64,000 nt of DNA from a virus. The notes below the pieces were generated by a model. That model saw only the letters and a list, made by a program, of their open reading frames with translations. It had not been told where the DNA came from and made no database searches. Both the position numbers and the translations under genes were made by a program. This document shows, piece after piece, positions 1-8,299 of the stretch. The DNA lies in the IMG/VR virus record IMGVR_UViG_3300042893_000684, positions 40,427 through 104,426 of that record. One strand, given 5' to 3'. Every line of letters begins with the position of its first letter. The first letter of the stretch is position 1.

Positions 1-981
1 GACATTGGGTACATTGGGCATATCCCAGCAAAGACAATGCGTGTTCGCAGACTTAGAGATGGCTTCATTCAGCTGCTGTATGGCAAGGCTGTATTCTTTA
101 ATAACTTCGGCGAGAATGAAACAGAGAACCCAATCGCTGGTCAAGAAGATCGCCCAAATGAAATTATTCATTTTAAGAAGTACACACCAATGAATAACTA
201 TTATGGAATTCCAGACATCATTGCAGCACAGGTAGCCCTTGCTGGAAATGAATTATCTGGCCGTTACAATCTAGACTACTTTGAAAACAAAGCGGTCCCA
301 AGATATATTATTACAGTTAAGGGAGCAAAGCTTTCTCCAGAGTCAGAAAGAAAATTGCTTGAATTTTTCCAAGTTGGATTAAAGGGAAAGAATCACAGAT
401 CCCTATATGTTCCACTTCCAGCAGATAGCCCAGACTCAAAAGTTGAATTTAAAATGGAGCCTATTGAAGCGGGTAATCAAGAAGGATCATTTGAGAAATA
501 TCGTAAATCAAATAGAGACGAAATTCTACTTGCCCACCGTGTTCCAATTAATAAAATAGGAACTCCAGAGGGGGTTAATTTAGCGGTAGCCAGAGATGCT
601 GATAAGACATTTAAAGAGCAGGTTTGCCGACCAGCTCAAATGACCCTGGAGAAAAAAATTAATGCAATATTTGATGAAAAAACAGATGCCTTGACTTTAA
701 AGTTTAATGAATTAACTTTAACTGATGAAGACACTCAATCTCAAATAGATGAAAGATATTTAAGAATGCAGGTAATTACTCCAAATGAAGTTAGAATTAG
801 AAAAGGAATGATACCTGTTGAAGGCGGAGATAAAATGGTTGAATTAAAGCCCCAAGAGGCTGCTGATCAAAAAGCAACCGCTGGGAAAACCAGGGCCCGA
901 GATTCCGAAAGATCCGCATCCTCCTCAGATAAAGTGGGAGAAGGCCGAAATGCCAAAGGCGAAGGAAGACGGGTCGACTAA
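1..981 (+). CDS. Portal protein, 5' partial
   Basis: The reading frame is open from the first base of the window, so the N-terminus is missing and 326 residues remain. The segment with an early GYIGH motif, the RRLRDG/QLLYGK stretch, and the later PINKIG and RIRKGM stretches fits the C-terminal half of PBSX/HK97-type phage portals, which form the dodecameric ring through which DNA enters the head. The last 40 residues are low-complexity and charged, as in many portals. The protease and capsid genes follow directly, which supports the call. Family assignment is by pattern and context only. Confidence 0.85.
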   Translation, partial: DIGYIGHIPAKTMRVRRLRDGFIQLLYGKAVFFNNFGENETENPIAGQEDRPNEIIHFKKYTPMNNYYGIPDIIAAQVALAGNELSGRYNLDYFENKAVPRYIITVKGAKLSPESERKLLEFFQVGLKGKNHRSLYVPLPADSPDSKVEFKMEPIEAGNQEGSFEKYRKSNRDEILLAHRVPINKIGTPEGVNLAVARDADKTFKEQVCRPAQMTLEKKINAIFDEKTDALTLKFNELTLTDEDTQSQIDERYLRMQVITPNEVRIRKGMIPVEGGDKMVELKPQEAADQKATAGKTRARDSERSASSSDKVGEGRNAKGEGRRVD

Positions 982-1034
982 GTCCACTCAACTGTTATTT
1001 GCTTTATAGTCTATAACACTATAAAATTAAGCAT

Positions 1035-2387
1035 ATGAACATTGAAAAGTCTTTATGGACCAGTAACGGCAACGTTATTAATTTGTCGGTTCCTTTTACT
1101 AAAGTTAACCGTGAAAAGAGAACCGTATCTGGATTCGCAACCCTAGACAATGTTGATCAGACTGGTGATGTTGTAACAGCAGAATCAAGTCTCAAGGCAT
1201 TCGAAAATTTCCGTGGGAATATTCGTGAAATGCACGGATCAAATGCGGTAGGAAAGATGGTTTCATTTAAGCCAGAAACTTTTTATGATCCAAAGTCAAA
1301 AGAGTTCTTCAACGGAGTGTATGTAGATGCATACATCTCAAAGGGCGCACAAGACACCTGGGAGAAAGTTCTAGACGGAACTCTATCTGGATTCTCAATC
1401 GGCGGAAAGATTCTTGAGTCAGACAATGAAGTTAACAAGGCAAACGGTAAGACCGTAAGATTTATTAAGAACTATGAACTAATTGAACTTTCTATTGTTG
1501 ATTCACCAGCAAATGAACTTTGTAACATTCTTTCTATTCAGAAAGTAAATGGACAATACATTGCTAAGGGAATTGCAGTAGGTGTAGTAACTGAAAACAT
1601 ATTTTACTGTGCAGACAGTGATTCTGTTTTTATCTCAACAGATAAAACATACGACTCTCCAGTATCTGGAAAGCCAGCAGAATTAATAGGATGGGTTGAA
1701 AGCTCAGACGTTAATAAAGCAAAAGAGATAGATAAGATTCTTGATGCATATAAGCATTCAAGATTTACGTTGCCTGAAACACAAACAATTGCAAAACAGG
1801 CAAACGCAGAAGGAGGTAATGAAATGTCAGATAATACAGAAAACGTAGTTGTCGAAGATGTTGCAGTAGAGGCACCAGCCGAAGCAGTAGCAGAAGAAGC
1901 AGCCGTTGAAGATACAGCAGTAGTTGCAGATGATGCAGCTCCAGCTGAAGCTCCTGCAGAAGCAGTAGCAGAAGACGTTCCTGCCGAGACTCTGGAAAAA
2001 GCAGCCGAAGTATCAGAAGATAAGGTTGATGAACCTGATTTTGCGAAGATGTTAGGCGATCTAAAAGGCTTTTTCTCAGAAACTCTAAACAAGGCATCTG
2101 AAGCAAATGCAGCACAAGTAACAACAATCCAAACGACTGTTGAAGCTTTCAGCAAGAGCGTAGATGCTAGAATTTCAGAGTTGGCAGAACAACACACAGC
2201 ACTTTCAAGCGCTGTAAATAACATCAAGAGCACGATTGATGGTGTACAAAAGCGTGTCGACGCAGTAGAATCAGAGACTGCATTTAAGAAGTCTTCAGAT
2301 CTTGGCCGATCAGAAGAAGCAACAACAATCAAAAAATCTAAATGGAACGGTTCTTTCCTCGGTTCCGTAAACGAAATATTCAACTAA
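1035..2387 (+). CDS. Prohead protease fused to scaffold domain
   Basis: The N-terminal ~165 residues look like an HK97-type (herpesvirus assemblin-like) serine protease: a GFATLDN.D..GD start, a candidate catalytic His67 in MHG, Ser118/Ser121 in LSGFSIGG, and the ELSIVDSPAN motif. A middle part follows, then an Ala/Glu/Val-rich stretch (about residues 270-320) and a predicted coiled-coil tail (about 330-420) that resembles a scaffolding domain. The protease would cleave the scaffold and capsid N-termini during head maturation. At 450 residues it is about twice the length of a bare protease. An internal start that gives the scaffold alone is listed separately. Confidence 0.85.
   Translation: MNIEKSLWTSNGNVINLSVPFTKVNREKRTVSGFATLDNVDQTGDVVTAESSLKAFENFRGNIREMHGSNAVGKMVSFKPETFYDPKSKEFFNGVYVDAYISKGAQDTWEKVLDGTLSGFSIGGKILESDNEVNKANGKTVRFIKNYELIELSIVDSPANELCNILSIQKVNGQYIAKGIAVGVVTENIFYCADSDSVFISTDKTYDSPVSGKPAELIGWVESSDVNKAKEIDKILDAYKHSRFTLPETQTIAKQANAEGGNEMSDNTENVVVEDVAVEAPAEAVAEEAAVEDTAVVADDAAPAEAPAEAVAEDVPAETLEKAAEVSEDKVDEPDFAKMLGDLKGFFSETLNKASEANAAQVTTIQTTVEAFSKSVDARISELAEQHTALSSAVNNIKSTIDGVQKRVDAVESETAFKKSSDLGRSEEATTIKKSKWNGSFLGSVNEIFN
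1824..2387 (+). CDS. Nested in-frame scaffold protein (internal start)
   Basis: Inside the protease gene a perfect Shine-Dalgarno sequence AGGAGGT (1811-1817) sits six bases before an in-frame ATG at 1824. Starting there gives a 187-residue product holding only the Ala/Glu-rich segment and the coiled coil. The layout matches the lambda C/Nu3 arrangement, where a scaffold is expressed from within the protease gene. The Shine-Dalgarno site is stronger than the one before the full-length gene, so the short form may be in excess. The product itself is inferred, not shown. Confidence 0.7.
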   Translation: MSDNTENVVVEDVAVEAPAEAVAEEAAVEDTAVVADDAAPAEAPAEAVAEDVPAETLEKAAEVSEDKVDEPDFAKMLGDLKGFFSETLNKASEANAAQVTTIQTTVEAFSKSVDARISELAEQHTALSSAVNNIKSTIDGVQKRVDAVESETAFKKSSDLGRSEEATTIKKSKWNGSFLGSVNEIFN

Positions 2388-2400
2388 GGTAGGTATAAAA

Positions 2401-3450
2401 ATGAGCAATGAAACATTAGAAAAGGCCGTAGCAGCTGGTACTCAGGTATCAACAGGATTCGGTTCAGCAACTGGTGGAACAGGAGTACACGTAGCGTCTG
2501 AAAATGGCAACGGTGGACTACTCAACCCAGAGCAGTCTGCTCGCTTCCTTGATTATATGTTCGACGCAACCGTTATCGGTAAGGTCGCACGTACAGTTCG
2601 TATGAAGTCAGACACAGCCGAGATTGACCGTATGTCCGTTGGTGAGAAGCTTATGAAGCTTGCAACCGAGGCAGACAACACTGGTGTAAATGCACCAGTA
2701 ACTTTCTCAAAAATCTCTTTAACAACAAAGAAACTCCGCATGGACTGGGAGCTTTCAACAGAGTCTCTAGAAGATAACATCGAAGGTGCAGATCTAGAAG
2801 ATCACATTGCACGTTTGATGGCAACACAAGCAGGAAATGACATCGAAGATGTTATTCTTAACGGTGACACACTTCTAACAGCAGACGGTCTTTACAAGTC
2901 ATTCGATGGCGTTGTAAAGAAGGCAAAGGCATCAGGCCGTGTCGTAGACGCAGCAGGAGCCGCAGTATCACGTGAAGTATTCAACAAGGCACTTAAGGCT
3001 ATGCCACGTAAGTACAAGCAACGTCGTGGAGACCTTCGCTTCCTTGCTGGATCAAACTTGATTCAGGATTTCCTATATGCTAACAGCATTGGAACAAACC
3101 AAACAATTCCACAAGATATCGCTTCAAGCGTTATCCGTGGTGGAGTTGCACCACTAGGTGGACCAGCAGGATACGTGGCACCATTCGCATTCGGTATTCC
3201 GATTGTTGAAGTTCCACTTCTTAATGAAACACAGACTGGTACATACGCAACACCAACAGGTTCACACGGAGATATCCACTTGACATTCCCAAATAACGTA
3301 GTTATTGGTATCAAGCGTGACGTAACCGTTTACCGCTTCTTCCAGCCACGTAAGGACACAATCGAGTACACAATGTATACTCGTGTTGGAGTTCAAATCG
3401 AGCAGGCAGACGCTTGGGTAGTTGTAAAGAACGTTAAGGTTGCTTCTTAA
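2401..3450 (+). CDS. Major capsid protein (HK97 fold)
   Basis: This 349-residue protein has the features of HK97-type capsids: a Gly-rich N-terminal arm, a LLNPEQSARFLDYMFDAT segment, the region around VTFSKISLTTKKLRMDWELS and a DIEDVILNGD motif in the middle, and a beta-rich C-terminus with VYRFFQPRKD. It directly follows the protease-scaffold gene and precedes a strong terminator. Arginine is encoded almost only by CGT/CGC here, unlike the AGA-rich tape measure gene, which fits selection for high expression. Confidence 0.92.
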   Translation: MSNETLEKAVAAGTQVSTGFGSATGGTGVHVASENGNGGLLNPEQSARFLDYMFDATVIGKVARTVRMKSDTAEIDRMSVGEKLMKLATEADNTGVNAPVTFSKISLTTKKLRMDWELSTESLEDNIEGADLEDHIARLMATQAGNDIEDVILNGDTLLTADGLYKSFDGVVKKAKASGRVVDAAGAAVSREVFNKALKAMPRKYKQRRGDLRFLAGSNLIQDFLYANSIGTNQTIPQDIASSVIRGGVAPLGGPAGYVAPFAFGIPIVEVPLLNETQTGTYATPTGSHGDIHLTFPNNVVIGIKRDVTVYRFFQPRKDTIEYTMYTRVGVQIEQADAWVVVKNVKVAS

Positions 3451-3476
3451 TTAATTTAAGATAAAACCCTCGAAAG

Positions 3477-3502
3477 GCCCCTAATTAATTTTAGGGGCTT
3501 TT
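3477..3502 (+). terminator. Rho-independent terminator after capsid gene
   Basis: An eight-base stem (GCCCCTAA pairing with TTAGGGGC) closes a six-base TTAATT loop and is followed by TTTT. It lies 26 bases after the capsid stop codon and ends the head-maturation transcript. Confidence 0.88.
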
Positions 3503-3527
3503 CATTTTAATTTATCAATGCTATAAT
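3499..3527 (+). promoter_or_regulatory. Promoter for head-tail connector operon
   Basis: An extended -10 element (TGC followed by TATAAT at 3522-3527) has a weak -35 (TTTTCA, 3499-3504) 17 bases upstream, overlapping the terminator tail. The predicted start, about 3534, gives a short leader with AAAGGAG before the ATG at 3553. Confidence 0.6.
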
Positions 3528-3552
3528 TGAAGAACCTAACAAAGGAGATAAT

Positions 3553-3960
3553 ATGTCATTTGAGACATTGAAGGTCGCAGAACTCAGAAAAATTGCAGAG
3601 GACTTTGCAGTTGATACTGATGGAATTAAGAGTAAGGCAGATATCGTTGCCGCCCTTGCAGAAGAGGGAGTTACATGGTCTGTCTATCAAAAAACTATTA
3701 AAGATATCGAAGACGCAACAGATGAATTTAACGAAGACGCAGAAGAGATTCTTCCTAGATTTAGCCTAGATGCTCAGCCAGAAGATACGGTTCTAGTTCG
3801 AATGACTAGAGAAAACTTCAGATACGATATCATTGGATTTACATTTACAAAAGAGCACCCTTTTATTGCAATGACAGAAGAAAATGCTCAAGAAATTTTT
3901 GATAAGGAGGAGGGCTTTAGATTAGCAACTCCAAAGGAAGTTCAGGAGTATTACAACTAA
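3553..3960 (+). CDS. Small acidic protein with Rho/SAP-like N-terminus
   Basis: This 135-residue acidic protein begins with a helix-extended-helix pattern (LKVAELRKIA... KADIVAALA) seen in SAP and Rho N-terminal domains, which often bind nucleic acids. The rest (about residues 50-135) is not recognised. It is the first gene after a terminator and promoter, has a strong AAAGGAG ribosome site, and precedes the head-tail adaptor genes. Such SAP/Rho-N proteins are frequent in capsid neighbourhoods of actinophages, but the role here is unknown. Confidence 0.65.
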   Translation: MSFETLKVAELRKIAEDFAVDTDGIKSKADIVAALAEEGVTWSVYQKTIKDIEDATDEFNEDAEEILPRFSLDAQPEDTVLVRMTRENFRYDIIGFTFTKEHPFIAMTEENAQEIFDKEEGFRLATPKEVQEYYN

Positions 3961-3974
3961 TCTAAGCTTATAAA

Positions 3975-4961
3975 ATGGCAGAGATATATGTAAACAGCAA
4001 TTCACCGATCAGAACAAAGATCTACTGGGAGGGTGAATTAGCATCCCCTACGGGTAACGTAACGGCAAAGGTTTATGACATTACTCAAAACCCTGCTAAC
4101 GTTATATCTTCTACCAATTTATTACTTACTCTAACAGGAACAGCCGTTGAAACAGATGTCGGCACATATCAAGTTGTGCTACCGTTTTCCTATTCTGCAT
4201 ATCCCAGAAAGCTAAAGCTCGTCTGGGAATACGCAGTAGCTGGATCAACAGTGGGAACTCATACAACTTATGTGAATGTTGTAACCCCATACGTTTCTAT
4301 CAATGAGCAAATAGATGAATTAAACTTTGGGTCGGATCCAAGTGATCCTAACTACAAGACATACTCAGACCTCCAGATGGCTGAGAGATATGCAAGAAAA
4401 TTAATTGAAGAATACACTCAGCAAGAATTCTACCTGTATCCAGACACAAAGATTATATACGGAGACGAATCAGATACTCTACCCCTATCATCTAAAATAA
4501 ATCGGATATACCAGATTTATTCTAACGATATACTTCTTGTAGATAACCTTGCTACACCAAAGGTAAACAACTGGCTATATGACCCAATTGTTTCAGAAAC
4601 AGGTTTTGGAATAAGAGTTAATAGAGTAAACCTATTAGACAATTCAGTATATGTTGCAAATGGTTTAGTTCCTCCAACAATTAATGATACATATAATGGA
4701 GTCTTTTCTAAGAACGTTAAGTATAAGATCGTTGGCGAATTTGGATGGGATTTAGTTCCCGCTCAAGTGCAGATGGCAACAGTTGAACTAATGAAAGACT
4801 ATTTCTCAAAGGACAAAGTCTGGAGAAATAAGTACATTAAATCCATTAAGACATTTGACTGGAGTTTTGAATATAACAGCTCAGCATCAAAAGGAACTGG
4901 CAATCTATATGCAGATCAATTGCTTGCTCCACATGTTATATCTCAAATGGTCCTTATCTAA
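3975..4961 (+). CDS. Head-tail adaptor with N-terminal beta domain
   Basis: This 328-residue protein has two parts. The N-terminal ~105 residues look like an immunoglobulin-like or beta-sandwich domain (alternating hydrophobic strands, TKIYWEGE near the start). From about residue 130 a helical segment (QMAERYARKLIEEYT) followed by beta strands resembles the head-tail connector (gp6/gp15-like) fold that binds the portal ring. Its position between capsid and the stopper-like gene supports a connector role. The stop codon overlaps the next start (TAATG), suggesting translational coupling. Confidence 0.65.
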   Translation: MAEIYVNSNSPIRTKIYWEGELASPTGNVTAKVYDITQNPANVISSTNLLLTLTGTAVETDVGTYQVVLPFSYSAYPRKLKLVWEYAVAGSTVGTHTTYVNVVTPYVSINEQIDELNFGSDPSDPNYKTYSDLQMAERYARKLIEEYTQQEFYLYPDTKIIYGDESDTLPLSSKINRIYQIYSNDILLVDNLATPKVNNWLYDPIVSETGFGIRVNRVNLLDNSVYVANGLVPPTINDTYNGVFSKNVKYKIVGEFGWDLVPAQVQMATVELMKDYFSKDKVWRNKYIKSIKTFDWSFEYNSSASKGTGNLYADQLLAPHVISQMVLI

Positions 4962-5389
4962 TGTATGATCTTGTCGACTCCGTTCTTCCAATGCTTATTG
5001 ATGTATATAGGCAATTTGAAACACAGGACCCAGCGACGGGATCTTTAAAGAAAGACTGGCAATTTAATAGAACAGTTGCATGCAGCGCAAAAGGAACTAT
5101 TAGTAATTCTACAGCCAGCAGATCTGGAGACAAGCAGACCTTTTCAAACAAATATGTTAATGAGCAGATGATTCAAATAAGAACTACATCCAAATTAGTA
5201 TTTAACGAAAAGGTTACAAACATTAGAAATTTAGACGGAACTGTTATTTGGGAAGAGATTAACTTTCCAAGCAACACGCCAACAGTATTTGAAGTAATGG
5301 GAGTTACTCCAATTACAGAGCCGATGGGCGGAATTATTGGTTACAATACAACCGTTAAAAGATCGGAGAATCAGGTAATTGGACAGTAG
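4961..5389 (+). CDS. Head closure (stopper) protein, putative
   Basis: This 142-residue beta-rich protein begins at the ATG sharing one base with the preceding stop. Small size, a predicted beta-barrel pattern and a position between the adaptor and the gp10-like gene fit the head-closure or stopper proteins (SPP1 gp16 type). No diagnostic motif is visible, so the call rests mainly on gene order. Confidence 0.5.
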   Translation: MYDLVDSVLPMLIDVYRQFETQDPATGSLKKDWQFNRTVACSAKGTISNSTASRSGDKQTFSNKYVNEQMIQIRTTSKLVFNEKVTNIRNLDGTVIWEEINFPSNTPTVFEVMGVTPITEPMGGIIGYNTTVKRSENQVIGQ

Positions 5390-6167
5390 CGTAGCATTAT
5401 TACAAACAGCCAGCGGTCTTGAAAGATTGATGGCAGGATCAGTTCCAGGAGTAATAAAAGATAGCACCGTGGCTCAAGTATCTGCATTTTTGTATTATGA
5501 AGCAGCTGTTATTGCCAAGCTAACAACAAATGCTGAATTTAAAAATTTATTTAAAACAACCATATTTAATCAAATAGAAAAAGATTTTGGTCAGTACGTT
5601 GATGCCCAAGCAAGAGTAAAGCCTAAAAGCCTTCACCATGTATACGAGTGGAATAAAACTGGCAACCCAACAGCAAGGCTTTTCAACCTATATCTAATAG
5701 ATTCTGAAGGCCTTTCATTTAGAGTAGGCCGTGATTTTAAACTATCTAAATCAACAGTACCGTCTAAAAATAAAAAACAAAAGAATAGATATGTATTTGC
5801 TAATAAAGCTTCCGTAATGGAAGAAGGAATGCCCATAGTAATTCGACCAAGATCCGCAGAACGCCTAGTATTTGAATTAGATGGTGCAACAGTCTTTATG
5901 CCCAAAGGCACCTCAGTTACAGTCAAGAGGCCAGGAGGCAAGGCTGCAACAAATCAATTTGCACTCACATACGGAAGATTCTTTGGAGGTCAACCAGTAA
6001 ACTCCTCAATAAAGTCTTCAGGGTTTCAAAGAATATTTAATGCTAAGATTGCAAGAGCATTGAGTGTACCAACTAATATTAAAAAGGTGCAGTATAGCTT
6101 CAGTGCTGGTAAAATAAGAGTGCAGGCAGATGCAGCATTAAGCTCATCATTTGGAGGGTCACTATGA
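5379..6167 (+). CDS. HK97 gp10-like neck/tail-joining protein
   Basis: This 262-residue protein starts with TTG at 5379, overlapping the end of the previous gene; a GGAG lies upstream (5365-5368), and no ATG fits better. The N-terminal helix region (about residues 30-70, with AVIAKLTTNAEFKNLF) followed by a basic beta-rich part is typical for the gp10-like family between head closure and tail terminator genes. It probably takes part in the head-tail joint. The middle contains a Lys-rich loop (KNKKQKNR). Confidence 0.5.
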   Translation: MDSSVALLQTASGLERLMAGSVPGVIKDSTVAQVSAFLYYEAAVIAKLTTNAEFKNLFKTTIFNQIEKDFGQYVDAQARVKPKSLHHVYEWNKTGNPTARLFNLYLIDSEGLSFRVGRDFKLSKSTVPSKNKKQKNRYVFANKASVMEEGMPIVIRPRSAERLVFELDGATVFMPKGTSVTVKRPGGKAATNQFALTYGRFFGGQPVNSSIKSSGFQRIFNAKIARALSVPTNIKKVQYSFSAGKIRVQADAALSSSFGGSL

Positions 6168-6673
6168 CAGTAGATTATAAAATAGACGCAATGTTTGAGC
6201 TTCGCAAGTTCTTGTGGACCCAATTAAAACTTACTGGACTATTTGATCCAGACGACTACTACTCAGATAATCTAGGATCTGAGATAGTACCTATTATTCC
6301 AGTTCAGCAATTACCAGAAATGGATCAATTCCTAAACGGTAAAAAGCATATCGTATATGACAAGATCGGAATGTCCTATGAAGAGAACTGGCTGATATGC
6401 TGCGAAAAGGTTTTGTTTACCATATACTCAACAGATATAACAGAGATATATGAGATAAGAAACCTAATGACTGACCTGTTTAGAAGAATGGACGAATCTG
6501 CAAAAGATGTCAATTCTTTAAAGACCACCAACAAATTAATTTTCCACAGCATTCATATTACAGAAACTTCTCCAATTGACCCATCCCTTGAACTTCAGGG
6601 CTTTTTGTCATCAGACGTAATACTAGAGGTCAAGTACTCCAGAGTCACCGACGGACTAGGTAGATTTGCCTAG
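6164..6673 (+). CDS. Tail terminator/completion protein, putative
   Basis: This 169-residue alpha/beta protein overlaps the preceding gene by four bases and has a good GGAGGG ribosome site. Its size, a helix-strand pattern (residues 10-20 and 95-115) and its place directly before the tail tube gene match tail terminator proteins (lambda gpU type) that cap the growing tube. No specific motif was recognised. The 113 bases after it contain a seven-codon reading frame with AGAGGAA before its ATG (6718) and the AGGAGG site for the tube gene. Confidence 0.5.
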   Translation: MTVDYKIDAMFELRKFLWTQLKLTGLFDPDDYYSDNLGSEIVPIIPVQQLPEMDQFLNGKKHIVYDKIGMSYEENWLICCEKVLFTIYSTDITEIYEIRNLMTDLFRRMDESAKDVNSLKTTNKLIFHSIHITETSPIDPSLELQGFLSSDVILEVKYSRVTDGLGRFA

Positions 6674-6786
6674 TTGCTTTTAAAGGGTTAATCCAGTAAA
6701 ATTGGACATAAGAGGAAATGAGCCTAGCCAGCTTGATTTAAAGTAAGTCAATATATATATATTTATTTAACAGGAGGTTTTACAAC

Positions 6787-7524
6787 ATGGCACAAAATAT
6801 TGGTAATGCTAGAAATATTCTTGTCGGTGCGTCTCCACTGTTTCTTTCAGTAACAGACATCACCAGCCCAGATTATGTAGTTTCTGCACCAGCAGGAACA
6901 CTAAACGCATTTGCAGCAAACAAGAATAAGACAGTCCCAGCATTTAAAACAGGAGAGTCTTACACAGATTCTTTGAACAAGGTTGATGTTACAACAGCAG
7001 CAACTGGTGCGGTATCACCAGCCCTTGACACAAAGGGTGCATTTTACCGTAACGTAGGTTACACAAATAACGGTCTTCAGGTTACATACAACCCATCATA
7101 CGGTTCAGTAACAGTAGATCAGCTTCTTGATACAGCAAAGCTTTTCAAGGAGTCAATGGAAGTTATGATCGCAACAGAAATGGCAGAAGGTACTCTTGAG
7201 AACGTTCTTGCCGTATTTGGTCAGAAGTCAGATACACTTACAGATTCTGGTAAGAAGCTAGGTATCGCAGGTGGAGCTCTTGGTGAAGCACCAACAGAGC
7301 GTCAGCTAATTGCAGTTGGTCAAGCACCAACTTCAACAACAGATACTGCAACTGAGCGTGTATATTATGCACGTCGTGTTCTTTCTGTACAACAGTCACA
7401 GTTCTCTTTGGCTCGTAACGCAGCATCAACATTCCCAGTAACATTCCGTTTGCTACCATCAGGTGATTCATCACACGTAGGTCAGGAATATGGTTTCATC
7501 GTAGACCGTGTTCTATCAGTGTAA
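6787..7524 (+). CDS. Major tail (tube) protein
   Basis: This 245-residue protein follows the terminator gene, has a near-perfect AGGAGGT ribosome site and ends at a strong terminator. The N-terminal segment (GNARNILVGASPLFLS), a central loop with insertions, and a C-terminal part with YYARRVLSVQQSQF and a final beta strand fit siphovirus tail tube proteins that polymerise as hexamer rings around the tape measure. Arginines use CGT, as in the capsid gene, which suggests very high expression. Confidence 0.82.
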   Translation: MAQNIGNARNILVGASPLFLSVTDITSPDYVVSAPAGTLNAFAANKNKTVPAFKTGESYTDSLNKVDVTTAATGAVSPALDTKGAFYRNVGYTNNGLQVTYNPSYGSVTVDQLLDTAKLFKESMEVMIATEMAEGTLENVLAVFGQKSDTLTDSGKKLGIAGGALGEAPTERQLIAVGQAPTSTTDTATERVYYARRVLSVQQSQFSLARNAASTFPVTFRLLPSGDSSHVGQEYGFIVDRVLSV

Positions 7525-7546
7525 TTAATTTAATTAATTAATAGAG

Positions 7547-7570
7547 CCCCCCAAGAAATTGGGGGGTTTT
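7547..7570 (+). terminator. Rho-independent terminator after tail tube gene
   Basis: CCCCCCAA pairs with TTGGGGGG across a GAAA tetraloop and is followed by TTTT. This is the most regular hairpin in the window. Confidence 0.93.
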
Positions 7571-7573
7571 CTA

Positions 7574-7602
7574 TTGCTCTTGTATTTTGAATATGATACA
7601 AT
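7574..7602 (+). promoter_or_regulatory. Promoter for tail chaperone/tape measure transcript
   Basis: TTGCTC (7574-7579) and TACAAT (7597-7602) are spaced by 17 bases. The predicted start near 7609 gives a short leader with TAGGAGG before the ATG at 7629. Both boxes are near consensus but not perfect. Confidence 0.55.
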
Positions 7603-7628
7603 AATTAAGACGATCCTAGGAGGATTAA

Positions 7629-7961
7629 ATGGCAACAACAGTATACGATGTTGAAGAAATTCAACTACAAAATGGCGCAACAGTTAAGCTCAAGCCTTTA
7701 ACAATTAAAGAGCTACGTGAGTTTATGAAGGTCATTCAAAGAACACAAGAAGTAACATCAGAAGATGAAACACTAACAATCCTTATTGAGGCCTGTGGAG
7801 TAGCACTAAAAAAGCAGCTTCCAGATCTTGTAGCAGACAAAGACGCATTTGAAGACACACTTGACGTTCCAACCATCAATCGCATTCTAGAAGTATGCGG
7901 AGGGATTAAGATGGACGACCCAAACCTACTAGCGGCAGCGGTTCTGGCTGGTCAGAACTAG
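7629..7961 (+). CDS. Tail assembly chaperone, short form (gpG-like)
   Basis: This 110-residue helical protein sits between tail tube and tape measure genes, the fixed position of the gpG-type tail assembly chaperone. It has the usual beta start (VEEIQLQNGATVKLKPLTIKE) followed by helices. These chaperones coat the tape measure before tube assembly. A programmed -1 frameshift near its 3' end extends it into the longer form listed separately. Confidence 0.82.
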   Translation: MATTVYDVEEIQLQNGATVKLKPLTIKELREFMKVIQRTQEVTSEDETLTILIEACGVALKKQLPDLVADKDAFEDTLDVPTINRILEVCGGIKMDDPNLLAAAVLAGQN

Positions 7962-8290
7962 ATCTAGCCGCTTTAGAGGGGGAAGTATTTCTTCTAGGTA
8001 ATTGGAAAAATTACGAAGAACTAGAAGATAATCTTTCAATGCCAGAGATGGTCCAGACTTTTAAGTCAATGCAAAAAACGGAATCAGAAAAAAGGAAATT
8101 CCTAGCTTCGATTCAAGGTGTTGATTTAGATGAAAGCAGTAATAATGAGGAGGGATCATCCTTCGAAGATGTCAGAAGAAGAGCACTTGGTATAACCACA
8201 TCAGCAGATGATGTTGTTTCATTACAAGGTGGTCTTGCAGCAGAAGCTGGCTTTGGCATTAACGCAGGATTAGGATACCGAATAGAGTAA
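7629..8290 (+). CDS. Tail assembly chaperone, frameshifted long form (gpGT-like)
   Basis: Slipping back one base at CCCAAAC joins the 99 codons up to 7925 to the overlapping frame, read from 7925 to 8290. The fusion has about 220 residues. Right after the slip the product has a flexible Gly/Ser linker (SGSGSGW), followed by a helical T domain with GEVFLLGNWKNYEELEDN and a Ser/Asp-rich tail. The downstream frame has no credible start of its own: the first ATG (8039) lies inside the T domain. The long form would link the tape measure to the tube, as in lambda. Confidence 0.82.
7919..7972 (+). promoter_or_regulatory. -1 programmed ribosomal frameshift signal
   Basis: The heptamer C CCA AAC (7919-7925) lies in the zero frame of the short chaperone gene and matches the X XXY YYZ slippery rule. 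Five bases downstream, AGCGGC (7931-7936) can pair with GCCGCT (7967-7972), with a nested TTCTG/CAGAA stem (7942-7946 and 7953-7957). The -1 frame is open from 7910 to the stop at 8290. Position, register, spacing and structure all agree with frameshift signals of siphovirus chaperone genes. Confidence 0.85.
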
Positions 8291-8299
8291 CATATACAT

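Noticed and set aside
1604-2383. Long minus-strand reading frame (259 codons) opposite the protease-scaffold gene
   Set aside because: It is a by-product of the Ala/Glu/Val-rich repeats on the plus strand; it is Ser/Thr/Ala-rich without domain pattern and has no promoter or ribosome site.
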